DNA of 64,000 bases from Lachnospiraceae bacterium (GTDB lineage Bacteria > Bacillota > Clostridia > Lachnospirales > Lachnospiraceae), in contig JAGAJL010000012.1 in the NCBI GenBank assembly GCA_017626095.1, positions 296,932 through 360,931 on the forward strand, given 5' to 3'. This document shows, piece after piece, positions 1-8,797 of the stretch; positions within the stretch are counted from its first letter, which is position 1, and the number at the start of each line of letters is the position of its first letter. A program made the translations under genes and the position numbers. The notes beneath the pieces were generated by a model. The model was not told the DNA's origin. It was given only the letters and a program-made list of their open reading frames with translations, and made no database searches.

Positions 1-1556
1 GATATCTTCATATTGGACATGCTAAGAGTATTATTTTAAATTACGGACTGGCACAAAAATATGGCGGAAAGTTTAATATGCGCTTTGACGATACCAATCC
101 TACCAAGGAAAAGACGGAGTTTGTCGAATCCATCAAAAAGGATATTGCATGGTTGGGGGCAGACTGGGAAGACCGCCTTTTCTTTGCATCCGATTATTTT
201 GATCAGATGTATGAAGGTGCAGTTAAATTAATCAAAAAGGGAAAAGCCTATGTGTCCGATTTATCTGCAGAAGAAATCAGGGAATATCGTGGTACTTTGA
301 CAGAGCCGGGCAAAAAAGATCCTTATTCCGATCGCTCAATAGAAGAAAATCTTGATTTATTTGAGCGGATGAAAAACGGTGAATTTGAAGACGGAAGCAA
401 AGTTTTGCGTGCTAAAATCGATATGGCATCGCCCAATATCAACATGCGTGATCCCATCATTTATCGTGTTGCCCATATGCATCATCATAATACCGGGGAC
501 AAATGGTGTATTTATCCCATGTATGACTTTGCACATCCGATTGAAGATGCGATTGAGGGAATTACACATTCCATCTGCACATTGGAATTCGAAGATCACA
601 GACCATTGTATGACTGGGTAGTCAGAGAATTAGAATACCCCCATCCTCCGAGACAGATTGAGTTTGCCAAAATGTATCTGACCAATGTTGTGACCGGAAA
701 GCGTTATATCAAAAAACTGGTTGAGGATGGCATTGTGGATGGATGGGATGATCCACGTCTTGTTTCCATTGCGGCACTCAGAAGAAGAGGCTTTACTCCC
801 GAATCCATTCGCAAATTTGTGGAATTGTGTGGTATTTCCAAGGCAAATGCATCAGCAGACTATGCGATGCTCGAATATTGCTTAAGAGATGATTTGAAAT
901 TAAAGAAAAGCCGTATGATGGCGGTCTTAGATCCGATCAAGTTAGTAATTGATAACTATCCGGAAGGACAGACAGAAATGTTACCCGCTGCTAACAATAT
1001 GGAAAATCCTGAGCTTGGTGAGCATGAAGTTCCTTTTGAGAGAGAGTTATATATTGAACGGGATGATTTTATGGAGGAACCGCCCAAGAAGTATTTCCGC
1101 CTTTTCCCCGGAAACGAAGTTCGCTTGATGCATGCATATTTTGTGAAATGCGTCGGGTTTGAGAAAGATGAAAACGGAAAAGTGACGGTTGTTCATTGTA
1201 CGTATGATCCGGCTACCAAAGCCGGAAGCGGATTTACTGAAAGAAAAGTTAAAGGAACCATTCACTGGGTTCCGGTTCACAGTGCAATCAAGGTTAAGAC
1301 AAGATTGTACGAAAATATTATTGATGAAGAAAAAGGCGTTTATAATGAAGACGGAAGTCTGAATTTAAATCCGAATTCATTGACAGAACTGGATAACTGT
1401 TATGTAGAGCCTGCGATTCGCGGAGCAAAAGCATACGATAGTTTCCAGTTTGTAAGAAACGGTTTCTTCTGTGTGGATTACAAGGATTCCACTGATGAAG
1501 AACTGGTATTTAACCGAATTGTATCATTAAAGAGTTCTTTTAAACTTCCGAAATAA
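1..1556 (+). CDS. glnS: Glutaminyl-tRNA synthetase, 5'-truncated by window edge
   Basis: Class I aminoacyl-tRNA synthetase that charges tRNA-Gln with glutamine in the cytosol. The reading frame is open from base 3, before any usable start, and the first codons give [10 protein letters not shown], the HIGH ATP-binding motif; only a short N-terminal stretch is therefore missing. [10 protein letters not shown] follows, as in GlnRS/Glu[22 protein letters not shown] and [16 protein letters not shown] are GlnRS-type and argue against GluRS. The KMSKS position reads VTGKRYIKK, a degenerate form. The C-terminal anticodon-binding beta-barrels are present. There is no YqeY-like tail, which some clostridial GlnRS carry. 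An imperfect hairpin follows the stop codon. Confidence 0.95.
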   Translation, partial: YLHIGHAKSIILNYGLAQKYGGKFNMRFDDTNPTKEKTEFVESIKKDIAWLGADWEDRLFFASDYFDQMYEGAVKLIKKGKAYVSDLSAEEIREYRGTLTEPGKKDPYSDRSIEENLDLFERMKNGEFEDGSKVLRAKIDMASPNINMRDPIIYRVAHMHHHNTGDKWCIYPMYDFAHPIEDAIEGITHSICTLEFEDHRPLYDWVVRELEYPHPPRQIEFAKMYLTNVVTGKRYIKKLVEDGIVDGWDDPRLVSIAALRRRGFTPESIRKFVELCGISKANASADYAMLEYCLRDDLKLKKSRMMAVLDPIKLVIDNYPEGQTEMLPAANNMENPELGEHEVPFERELYIERDDFMEEPPKKYFRLFPGNEVRLMHAYFVKCVGFEKDENGKVTVVHCTYDPATKAGSGFTERKVKGTIHWVPVHSAIKVKTRLYENIIDEEKGVYNEDGSLNLNPNSLTELDNCYVEPAIRGAKAYDSFQFVRNGFFCVDYKDSTDEELVFNRIVSLKSSFKLPK

Positions 1557-1557
1557 T

Positions 1558-1602
1558 ATCAATAGGATTGCGAGAGTGCAAAGTATGTAGCAATCCGTTG
1601 AT
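1558..1602 (+). repeat. R3-type hairpin repeat after glnS
   Basis: Imperfect inverted repeat directly behind glnS: ATCAATAGGATTGC pairs with GCAATCCGTTGAT. The right arm, GTAGCAATCCGTTGATGCT, resembles the cores at 8459-8480 (minus), 44021-44072 and 4664-4711. No T-run follows, so it is not a convincing intrinsic terminator; it may protect or process the 3' end. Confidence 0.5.
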
Positions 1603-1658
1603 GCTAATAGGGTCAAACGATATTATTTGGGGTTTGAAAAATAGGAGAAGGATTTTAC

Positions 1659-2534
1659 ATGGATCAAAACTTACTGTCCGGATTGAGTGATATGGGACTT
1701 GGAAAATTAGAAGGTCTTGATATCTATGACTCTTCGGACCAGGATGGAAAAAATAGCAAAAATGGAAGTGCAGACAAAGAGCCGGTTGTGAAAGAGGAAG
1801 ATTTTCTTTTTGACAAAACCTATGGCTGTCCGGTGTGTGACCGTGAGTTCAAAATCAAAGCGGTTCGAACCGGACGGGTGCGTGCCATGGAACCGGATAT
1901 GGATCTGCGGCCGCGCCATGAGCATATTGATACATTAAAGTACGATATGATCGCCTGTCCCTATTGCGGTTATGCCGGATATGGGAAAGGATTTCAATAT
2001 TTAACGCCAAGTCAACGGAAAGCAATCAAAGAAAATATCTGTGGTAGTTATAAACCGAAAAAAGAAGAATCACAGCTTCCGTATTATACTTATGACGAAG
2101 CGCTTGAGCGTCATAAACTTGCATTGGTTAATGCGATAGTAAAGCGTGGAAAAGCAAGTGAAAAAGCCTATATTTGCTTGAAGACCGGATGGCTTTTTCG
2201 AGGTATGAGAGAAGCTCTTTTGCCGGACGAACCGGATTATGATAATAAAAAACTCGAATATGAACAGACGGAAAATCAATTCTTAAGAAATGCATATGAT
2301 GGATTCATTCATGCAAGAGAAAGTGAATCATTTCCGATTGCTGGGATGGATCAGATGACTCTTGATTTTCTCTTGACGAATCTGGCAATCCGTTTTGAGG
2401 AATATGATACCGCTTCCAGACTGGTGGCATCTTTGTTATCTTCTAAAACAACACCGGCTCGTATTAAGGACAAAACAAGAGATTTAAAAATGATGATTTT
2501 AGAAAAATTGAGAGAGCAAAAGGCCAATGAATGA
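1659..2534 (+). CDS. DUF2225 family zinc-ribbon protein
   Basis: A 291-residue cytosolic protein. After an acidic, low-complexity N-terminus (about residues 1-50) it has YGCPVCDREF near residue 56 and ACPYCGYAGYGKGF near residue 100. These are two CxxC knuckles in the arrangement of DUF2225 proteins and probably bind one zinc. The C-terminal half is helical and TPR-like. GGAGAAGG precedes the ATG at good distance. The stop overlaps the next start (ATGAATGA), so it is translationally coupled to the MocR-type regulator. The family has no established biochemical role and I do not assign one. Confidence 0.8.
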   Translation: MDQNLLSGLSDMGLGKLEGLDIYDSSDQDGKNSKNGSADKEPVVKEEDFLFDKTYGCPVCDREFKIKAVRTGRVRAMEPDMDLRPRHEHIDTLKYDMIACPYCGYAGYGKGFQYLTPSQRKAIKENICGSYKPKKEESQLPYYTYDEALERHKLALVNAIVKRGKASEKAYICLKTGWLFRGMREALLPDEPDYDNKKLEYEQTENQFLRNAYDGFIHARESESFPIAGMDQMTLDFLLTNLAIRFEEYDTASRLVASLLSSKTTPARIKDKTRDLKMMILEKLREQKANE

Positions 2535-3978
2535 GCTGATGATCCCGTTACAAAAAGATTCGGATGATCACTTGTATCTTCAGATTTACAATTATATAAA
2601 GAATGAAATCCGGAAAGGAAGCATGCCTGCCGGGCAAAAGCTTCCTTCTACCCGTGCGCTTGCCATGCATTTACAGGTTGCAAGAAGCACGGTGGATTTT
2701 GCCTATGGACAGCTCTTATCAGAGGGATATATTGAATCAATCCCCTATAAGGGCCATTTTGTTTGTGAAATCAGTGGTATTTACCAACCGGCGGAAGTGA
2801 CTGTCGTCGATGCAGAACAGGAATTTGAAGAAGCGTATCTTTTTGATTTTTCACCAAACAGTATTGATATCAGTGCATTTCCTTTTGATACCTGGCGACG
2901 AATCTCCAAAACAGTTTTTTTGGATGAAGACAAAGATATATTTGCTTTGGGAGATGCGAGAGGAGATTTCAGATTGCGACAGGCCATCTGCCATTATCTG
3001 CATGGAAGTCGTGGGGTTCTTTGTACACCTGATCAGGTGATTGTCGGAGCAGGCAATGATTATCTGCTGATGCTTTTACAAAAAATACTGGGAAACAACC
3101 ATAGAGTTGCGGTCGAAAATCCGGCATATATGCGGGCTGCCCGTATTTTTGCATCCGGTGGAGACTATGTTTGTCCTGTTGAACTGGATGAAAACGGCAT
3201 GCGGGTGGACTTACTGCGTAAATCAGGTGCTGAAATTGCCTATGTAACGCCGTCTCGCCAGTTTCCGACCGGTATTGTCATGCCTGTAGGAAGAAGGAGT
3301 GAGATTCTCTCCTGGGCGGATGAAGAAGAAGGACGTTTCATTATTGAAGACGATTATGATAGTGAATTTCGATATAAAGGAGTACCTATTCCTTCTTTGC
3401 AGGCGCTTGATAGAAAGGGGAAGGTCATATATCTGGGCACCTTTTCCAAGTCCATAGCACCTGCCATACGTGTCAGCTATATGGTTCTTCCGGTGAAAAT
3501 GGTAAAATTATATGATGAAAAGCTCTGGTTTGTTTCATCAACGGTTTCAAGGATTGACCAGGCTATTTTATATCATTTTCTGGAAGAGGGGCATTTTGAA
3601 CGTTATCTGAATAAGATGAGAAAGCTTTACAAAGGAAAGCATGACTTGCTTTTAGAAAGGCTCAAGCCATTTAGAAAGTATTTTACTATATCCGGTGAGC
3701 AGGCGGGACTTCATGTGATTCTGACTGCCAAAGGCAGGAAGCTTACGGAAGAAGAGTTGTTAGAGAAAGCAAAAGAGCAGGGATGCCACGTATACTGCAT
3801 GAGTCATTATCGGTTGGATGACATGTACCGTGAGACCATATCGAAAACAACGGAATCCAAAATGGTGGAAAAGCCGACAGAAGGTTTAGCAATGCTGATC
3901 CTAGGCTATGCATCCATGTCAGAACGTGAAATTTGCGAGGGCATTGAGAGACTAAAAATGGCATGGGAGATAAAATAA
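2527..3978 (+). CDS. MocR/PdxR-type GntR regulator with aminotransferase domain
   Basis: A 483-residue fusion of an N-terminal GntR winged helix (about residues 10-80: LYLQIYNYIKNEIRKGSMPA, LPSTRALAMHLQVARSTV) to a fold-type I aminotransferase domain. PLP-site features are visible: the EDDYDSEFRYKG motif and YLGTFSKSIAPAIRVSYMV with the Schiff-base lysine. MocR proteins use the aminotransferase fold to sense PLP or an amino-acid ligand and control transcription, often of vitamin B6 or amino-acid genes. The start overlaps the upstream DUF2225 gene by 8 bases. A strong hairpin follows the stop. No PdxS/PdxT genes are nearby, so the target is unknown. Confidence 0.9.
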   Translation: MNELMIPLQKDSDDHLYLQIYNYIKNEIRKGSMPAGQKLPSTRALAMHLQVARSTVDFAYGQLLSEGYIESIPYKGHFVCEISGIYQPAEVTVVDAEQEFEEAYLFDFSPNSIDISAFPFDTWRRISKTVFLDEDKDIFALGDARGDFRLRQAICHYLHGSRGVLCTPDQVIVGAGNDYLLMLLQKILGNNHRVAVENPAYMRAARIFASGGDYVCPVELDENGMRVDLLRKSGAEIAYVTPSRQFPTGIVMPVGRRSEILSWADEEEGRFIIEDDYDSEFRYKGVPIPSLQALDRKGKVIYLGTFSKSIAPAIRVSYMVLPVKMVKLYDEKLWFVSSTVSRIDQAILYHFLEEGHFERYLNKMRKLYKGKHDLLLERLKPFRKYFTISGEQAGLHVILTAKGRKLTEEELLEKAKEQGCHVYCMSHYRLDDMYRETISKTTESKMVEKPTEGLAMLILGYASMSEREICEGIERLKMAWEIK

Positions 3979-4075
3979 AAAACCGACCTTTCTACAATTG
4001 CGTGTCTGATGAATAGGAATATTCCATCGCAGACGTGTTTTGCTTGGACGCACAGTTGTAGAAAGGTCGGTTTTT
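3978..4075. terminator. Long bidirectional terminator
   Basis: A 19-bp-plus stem (AAAAACCGACCTTTCTACAA with its complement ending GGTCGGTTTTT) encloses a ~50-nt loop. A5 on the left and T5 on the right let it work for both convergent genes: the MocR gene (+) and the small acidic protein (-). Confidence 0.85.
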
Positions 4076-4131
4076 AGTTTGAATGTAAAATGTTGAATAT
4101 AGAATTAATAAATTAAAAAAATGAAATGGAG

Positions 4132-4446
4132 CTAAGCTTCTTCATCTTCCAAAGAAGTAGTTTCTGCTTCGCTTTCATCCTCATCTTCTTCATCGAAGAA
4201 TTCTTCGACAACTTCTTCTTTGGATTCTGGTTTTTCTGCCTTTTCTTCCGTTTTTTCTGTACCGGGATTTAACTGAACATAATTGCGTTCGCGTTCACTT
4301 TCTTCTTCAAAGAAATCAAAATCATCGTCATTATCTTCATCATCAAAAAATGCTTCGTCCTGTTTCTTTAAATAGAAATATGCTCCTGCGGCTGCGGCAC
4401 CGATGGTTGCGCCTAAGATCAATAATGTGTTTAATTTTTTTGCCAT
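4132..4446 (-). CDS. Small acidic protein with N-terminal membrane anchor
   Basis: About 104 residues. I place the start at ATG 4446 because AAGGAGT lies 7-8 nt upstream on the minus strand; a longer reading to 4488 has no ribosome site. The N-terminus MAKKLNTLLILGATIGAAAA is a single hydrophobic segment with a preceding KK, consistent with a membrane anchor. It is followed by YFYLKKQ and a very acidic tail (FFDDEDNDDD, FFEEESERER, FFDEEDEDESEAE). The anchor resembles YtxH-like envelope proteins, but the tail is unlike that family. Function unknown. It is convergent with the MocR gene and shares its terminator. Confidence 0.75.
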   Translation of the reverse strand: MAKKLNTLLILGATIGAAAAGAYFYLKKQDEAFFDDEDNDDDFDFFEEESERERNYVQLNPGTEKTEEKAEKPESKEEVVEEFFDEEDEDESEAETTSLEDEEA

Positions 4447-4663
4447 GTATAACTCCTTTCCGGCATGTTGATGCCTGTCACAGAACATATTTTATATGAT
4501 ACCCCTATCTGTGAACTGATAGTTTTATTTTAATGGAAAACTCGGTATAAAACAAGATGCAGAACGTTATTTTTAGAATGTATTTATAAATGAATTTATA
4601 GAATGAGAAATGCTATATTTTATAGATTTTATATAGAAATTATTGTATGATGTAAGTGATGTT

Positions 4664-4711
4664 ATGATACCAACAGATTGAGAAAGTACGACTTTCTGAC
4701 ACTGGTATCAT
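4664..4711. repeat. R3-type hairpin (ATGATACCA / TGGTATCAT)
   Basis: Nested inverted repeat: outer arms ATGATACCA and TGGTATCAT, inner arms AGAAAGT and ACTTTCT around ACG. Read on the minus strand it contains CAATCTGTTGGTATCAT, as at 44021-44072. It lies just upstream of the broken LRR gene. The rest of 4447-4747 holds nothing else I can recognise. Confidence 0.55.
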
Positions 4712-4747
4712 ATTATAGCTACAAAATTTTTTTGGAAAGGTATATAT

Positions 4748-6832
4748 ATGAAAAAGCAGATTTTGAAAAAACACTTGGTTTTGCATGTGCGTTATTCTTT
4801 GGTGTTTCACTAAGTTCAGTTTGGACAAATGCTACCACTCTTAGTGAAAATCAGATCGGGCCGACTGAAAAAGAGGAAGTCACAGTTCCCACTCAGGAAA
4901 CATATAACAGTGCTGTTGAAGATGGAAATGAGACATCCGGTGAGAATTTAAATGTCGAATCCTGCTATGGAACTTTGGTGGAAAAAGGTAATTATGGAAG
5001 GGGTGTATATGATTATGAGCTACATGATTATGTCAAGGGTTCCAATGTGCAGTGGGCAGTTTATAATTCCGGTACTGCGGCAAATCCTGACTATACACTG
5101 GTAATTTCCGGAACGGGACAAGCTAGTGCGGCTGATATTATTTACAATCAGGACGATCCTGCTAATTCCACATTGGTTGCTCCATATGCAAAATATAGTC
5201 AATATATTACAAAAGGTGTTGTTGAAAACGGAGTAACGGATACCGGATATGGTACCTTTGCCTTTTTAAAGAATCTGAAAACAGTATCCCTTCCTTCATC
5301 GTTATCAGAAATAACATATGCTGCATTTGAGGGAAGCGGTATAGAAGAAATATATCTTCCGGACAGCATTACGACAATTCGAGATGGCGCTTTTACGTTT
5401 TGCAGTGATCTAAAGAAGATACGCTTTTCCAATAATCTGAATTTGATTGAAAATCATGCCTTTGGAAGGTGTACTGGTTTGGAAGAAATTGAACTCCCCG
5501 ATTCATTAAAGGAAATTCCGAGTGGTTGTTTTGATTTTTGCTCCAACCTAAAAAAAGTAAAGTTGCCGAGGTATTTAGAAACTATAGGCTCAAGTGCTTT
5601 CGGAATGAATGAAAAATTAAGCGAGATTGATATTCCGGATACAGTTCGAAAAAATTGGTGAATTTAGTTTTCAGGCAGCTGCCTTTTCCTATGTGAATTT
5701 GCCGGAAGGACTTCAGACCATTGAAGAAATGTCTTTTAACTATGTACAGACGGAATATATTGAGATTCCAAGTACGGTAACAACGATAGAGACACGGGCA
5801 TTTAGTCATAATCATGCATTGAAAACACTTGTGATACCGGAAAGTGTAACATCGATTGGTGAGCTTTTGTTTCGGGAGGATGGTTCGCTGACGGATTAAT
5901 ATCTGCCTCCGTCTATTACCTATATCCCGGATAATATTTTTGAATATTGTTCACAAAATATTACCATACATGGTGTGCCGGGAAGTGCAGCAGAGGCGTT
6001 TGCCAACAGGTATTCTAATCTCACATTTGTGGGCGATTATTATAATGCACCAAAGAATACTGTGAAATCGGTTCGTCAGTTTGTAGAAAGACTTTATGAG
6101 GTTTGTCTGGATCGTTCTTCTGATACTGCAGGTATGAATGATTGGGCAGGACACCTGGCTGATCGGTCCATTTCCGGTTCTGAGGCTGCGTATGGATTTG
6201 TATTCTCACCTGAGTTTAAAAGTCACAATTACTGTAATGAATGCTATGTTGAGCATTTGTATCGTGCATTTTTAGGAAGAGAATCGGATCCACCCGGAAA
6301 GGCTGACTGGATCAAACAATTGGAGAGTGGCAAAACAAGGGAAGAGGTATTTAATGGTTTTGCACTGAGTGTAGAATTTTCAAATCTGTGTAAATCCTAC
6401 GGAATTGAGTTGGGAAAAGGTATCTCCGTTCCTAAATATGGCACGATTCCAACCGGAAGATGCTCCGGCTGCAATGCGGAAGATGGAGTGACGGTATTTG
6501 TAAAAAGGCTTTATCGTGTATGTTTAGACAGAGAGGCCGATAACAGAGGTTTAAATGATTGGTGCAATCAGTTGTGGAGCCGTAAAAAAGGTGGAACGGA
6601 TGTTGCATATGGATTTGTATTTTCAGAGGAGTTCCAGAATAAAAACCTTTCCGATGAAGAATACGTAGAGTACTTATATAAAGTATTTTTTGATAGGGGT
6701 TCTGATCCGGAAGGGAAGCGGACCTGGTTAGGAAAGCTCCAATCCGGAAGCAGTAGAAAAGAAGTATTTGATGGCTTTACAGGAAGTAAGGAATTTGCTA
6801 ATCTTTGTAACAAATGCGGCATAAGAAGATAG
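4748..6832 (+). pseudogene. Broken BspA-type LRR / DUF4214 surface protein gene
   Basis: ATG 4748 with GGAAAGG upstream begins MKKQILKK, but the hydrophobic part of the signal peptide (TLGFACALFFGVSLSS) is in another frame; one extra A in the A6 run at 4766-4771 would join them. LRR_5 repeats (EIYLPDSITTIRDGAF, EIELPDSLKEIPSG) then run to about 5640. There the frame is lost again at the A6 run 5649-5654, where one A fewer restores VRKIGEF. A TAA at 5897-5899 interrupts LTD-YLPPS. The remainder (5975-6832) holds two DUF4214 modules (FVERLYEVCLDRSSD, FVKRLYRVCLDREAD). Intact relatives are secreted cell-surface proteins. The two indels cancel, but the stop remains. Confidence 0.8.
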
Positions 6833-6882
6833 TAAAAGAGAAAAAGATACTTTTGTAAAAATATACATAAGGGGATTTGCTT

Positions 6883-7494
6883 GTGAATGAAAAATTTTTT
6901 GATTTGAAAAAAGAAAAACAGGATCGCATGATTAATGCTGCATTGAAGGTATTTGCCATCAATGGATATCAGAAGGCGAGTACGGATGATATTGTCAAAG
7001 AAGCCGGTATATCCAAGGGGCTGCTGTTTCATTATTTTGGCTCCAAAGCAGGCACTTATACCTTTATGTATGAATATAGCTCCCGTTTTATGATGATGGA
7101 GCTTGAGAGAGCTGTCAGCCTTCGTGAAAAGGATTTGTTTCGCCTGTTAGAACAGATGGAAGAAGCAAAATCGGTCTTACTAAGTAATTATCCTTATATG
7201 CAAAAGTTTCTGCTAACTCATATGAGTTTAACGGATGAAAATATCAAAGAAGCCATTGCACCTTATGTAGATAAGGTGCCTCAGATTATGGGGGAAATCA
7301 TGGAGCGCGCGGACTATTCGCGTATCAAAGATGGTGTTGATACGGATCTGTTGGTACGTACCATGTATTATGTCACAAGAGGTCTTATGGAAATGGCTCT
7401 TGTGACAGGAATGGGACCGGATGTCGTTTTGAAGGAAGCCGTGGCTTACTATGAAATGATGCGTTCCCAGTTTACAAAAGAAGATTATTTGTAA
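6883..7494 (+). CDS. TetR family transcriptional regulator
   Basis: About 203 residues. GTG 6883 is chosen because AAGGGGA ends 7 nt upstream; the in-frame TTG at 6877 lies too close to it. The N-terminal HTH reads MINAALKVFAINGYQKAST and DIVKEAGISKGLLFHYFGSK, typical TetR helices 1-4. The C-terminal two thirds are helical and ligand-binding, with no clear subfamily. It is a single-gene unit ended by a strong terminator. No divergent target gene is adjacent; the nearest upstream gene is the broken surface-protein gene, in the same direction. Confidence 0.9.
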   Translation: MNEKFFDLKKEKQDRMINAALKVFAINGYQKASTDDIVKEAGISKGLLFHYFGSKAGTYTFMYEYSSRFMMMELERAVSLREKDLFRLLEQMEEAKSVLLSNYPYMQKFLLTHMSLTDENIKEAIAPYVDKVPQIMGEIMERADYSRIKDGVDTDLLVRTMYYVTRGLMEMALVTGMGPDVVLKEAVAYYEMMRSQFTKEDYL

Positions 7495-7497
7495 AAA

Positions 7498-7557
7498 ATG
7501 ACCGGTTTCGAACCTCAGATTTTGTTTTCTGACAGTTGAAACCGGTCATTTTTTTGT
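7498..7557 (+). terminator. R1-type terminator hairpin behind TetR gene
   Basis: AATGACCGGTTTC pairs with GAAACCGGTCATT, followed by a T7 run. The same hairpin, with its CTCAGA...TCTGACAGTTGAAACC interior, occurs at 18744-18797 and 23714-23760, each time joined to the R1 tail. Confidence 0.9.
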
Positions 7558-7618
7558 TCGCTCATGCCACTAAGAAAGACACGAAAACTCGTGATAATCG
7601 ACAAAAAGATATATAATA
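7555..7618 (+). repeat. R1 tail repeat, copy A
   Basis: TGTTCGCTCATGCCACTAAG, then AAAGACACGAAAACTCGTG, then a diverged stretch and AAAAAGATATATAAT. It matches copies B-F. The conserved ACGA/TCGT mini-hairpin is present; the closing GCGGACA arm has decayed to TCGACA. Confidence 0.7.
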
Positions 7619-7624
7619 AATACA

Positions 7625-8386
7625 TCATTTATTTTGCTGATAAAAAGGATCGGCCGGATAGCTTCCCCAGAGCTTTTGCATGCCGCGCTGGATGGAATCT
7701 TTGGAGTTTTTCCAGTCGGCATCTTTATTTCGGTAGTCAAATTTTTCAACAAGCCAGGCAATATCTTCCCCCACCCGTTTCATGTTTTCCTGCATCAGTT
7801 CAAATAGAAGAGGATAAAATACCTCTTTTTGTTTATCATTTAATTGTCTGTCTGCTTCTGCGCAGATATCTCCAAAATGATGGAGGCATAGCCCTTTACT
7901 TTTCTTTAACATTTCTGTCATTTCCTGATCTTTTTTATACATATAAAAGAAGGTGTCCAGATAACGTTGATAAGTTGTGGAAAATGAATTGCAGATATAG
8001 CAGGACTGTTCTCTTTCTTTAATCCAGCTTGCCATGGAATTGGTGGTATCTGCATTTTTTTTCATTTTGTTCATAAGTGAAACCTTGCCGGGAGAAAACA
8101 TTTTAACCTGTTTGTCCAGTTCCCGGTTGATTTGGACATAGTGGGTCTTTAAAATCCATGCATTTCCCAATGTATTTCCGTATTCAAACATTTTTTTGAA
8201 ATGGTTTCGGCAAAAGCCTGCCTGATCAGTCTGACTGCGCATATCGCTTTCCATATAGGATGAACCGGAACCAAGGACAAGGTCCAAAAGATCCTGCTCT
8301 ACATTTCTTTCAATGTAACAGAAAGGACATTCGTCATTTGCTAAAAAGGCATCGGTTAGTGGAATGGTATACAATGTTTCTTTCAT
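7625..8386 (-). CDS. DUF6062 family protein
   Basis: About 253 residues, start MKETLYTIPL at 8386 with AAAAGGAG on the minus strand 7 nt upstream; a longer reading to 8608 runs through R1/R3 repeat DNA and is rejected. There are two cysteine knuckles, DECPFCYIER (about residue 18) and QSCYICNSF (about 125), plus FCRNHF and LCLHHFGD. This regular CxxC/CxxH pattern suggests metal binding and is characteristic of DUF6062. The rest is helical. No function is established. It is monocistronic and convergent with the TetR gene. Confidence 0.75.
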   Translation of the reverse strand: MKETLYTIPLTDAFLANDECPFCYIERNVEQDLLDLVLGSGSSYMESDMRSQTDQAGFCRNHFKKMFEYGNTLGNAWILKTHYVQINRELDKQVKMFSPGKVSLMNKMKKNADTTNSMASWIKEREQSCYICNSFSTTYQRYLDTFFYMYKKDQEMTEMLKKSKGLCLHHFGDICAEADRQLNDKQKEVFYPLLFELMQENMKRVGEDIAWLVEKFDYRNKDADWKNSKDSIQRGMQKLWGSYPADPFYQQNK

Positions 8387-8458
8387 AGGGGTCTCCTTTT
8401 GGATATGGGTTGTTTGGCATTTGATTTGTTTGCAATCAAAAGATATTTTATTTCTTTG

Positions 8459-8480
8459 GTACCAACGGATTGCTGCGCAT
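8459..8480 (-). repeat. R3 core fragment
   Basis: On the minus strand ATGCGCAGCAATCCGTTGGT then ACC, close to the R3 core at 44050-44072 (GTGCGTAGCAATCTGTTGGT). It lies in the leader of the DUF6062 gene. Confidence 0.5.
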
Positions 8481-8529
8481 TTTATGTTTTCAGCATCTAA
8501 ACCATTTGAAACTCGCCCAAACCGGGCTG

Positions 8530-8609
8530 CTTTTCGGATTTGTGTTTCCAATAGATATCTTTGCTGCCTCATACTTTGTTTTCTAGACTTTCTAAGCGGT
8601 ATGCGCACA
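8530..8609 (-). repeat. R1 tail repeat, copy B (minus strand)
   Basis: Minus strand reads TGTGCGCATACCGCTTAGAA, then GCAGCAAAGATATCTATTGG and AAACACAAATCCGAAAAG. The order matches copies E and F over ~80 nt with scattered changes. This is the only copy without a gene directly upstream in its own orientation. Confidence 0.7.
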
Positions 8610-8725
8610 AAGTATTATAATATTTAGTTTGTATTATTTTGTAGAAAAAATCAACTTTATTTTTGTTTCGTAAGCAGGATGCATATTTAGTTATTTTTTG
8701 CTGGTAAAACACAAGATGATGTGTT

Positions 8726-8767
8726 ATTATGTCATTCAAGAGGGGTTAAAGCCTTGAATGACATAAT
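8726..8767. promoter_or_regulatory. Perfect 15-bp inverted repeat in the uracil permease leader
   Basis: ATTATGTCATTCAAG, a 12-nt loop, then CTTGAATGACATAAT, 30 nt before the uraA start. There is no T-run, so it is not a simple terminator. It does not fit the PyrR-binding consensus I know. It could be an operator or an mRNA hairpin controlling the permease. Confidence 0.55.
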
Positions 8768-8797
8768 TATTTTCATACATGATGGGAGGAAAAAATA

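Noticed and set aside
4678-4747. TTG start at 4678 for the LRR protein
   Set aside because: It falls in the R3 hairpin without a ribosome site; ATG 4748 follows GGAAAGG and yields a proper signal peptide after one base is restored.
8387-8608. 74-residue N-terminal extension of the DUF6062 protein
   Set aside because: The stretch is R1 and R3 repeat DNA, and the start at 8386 has an excellent ribosome site.
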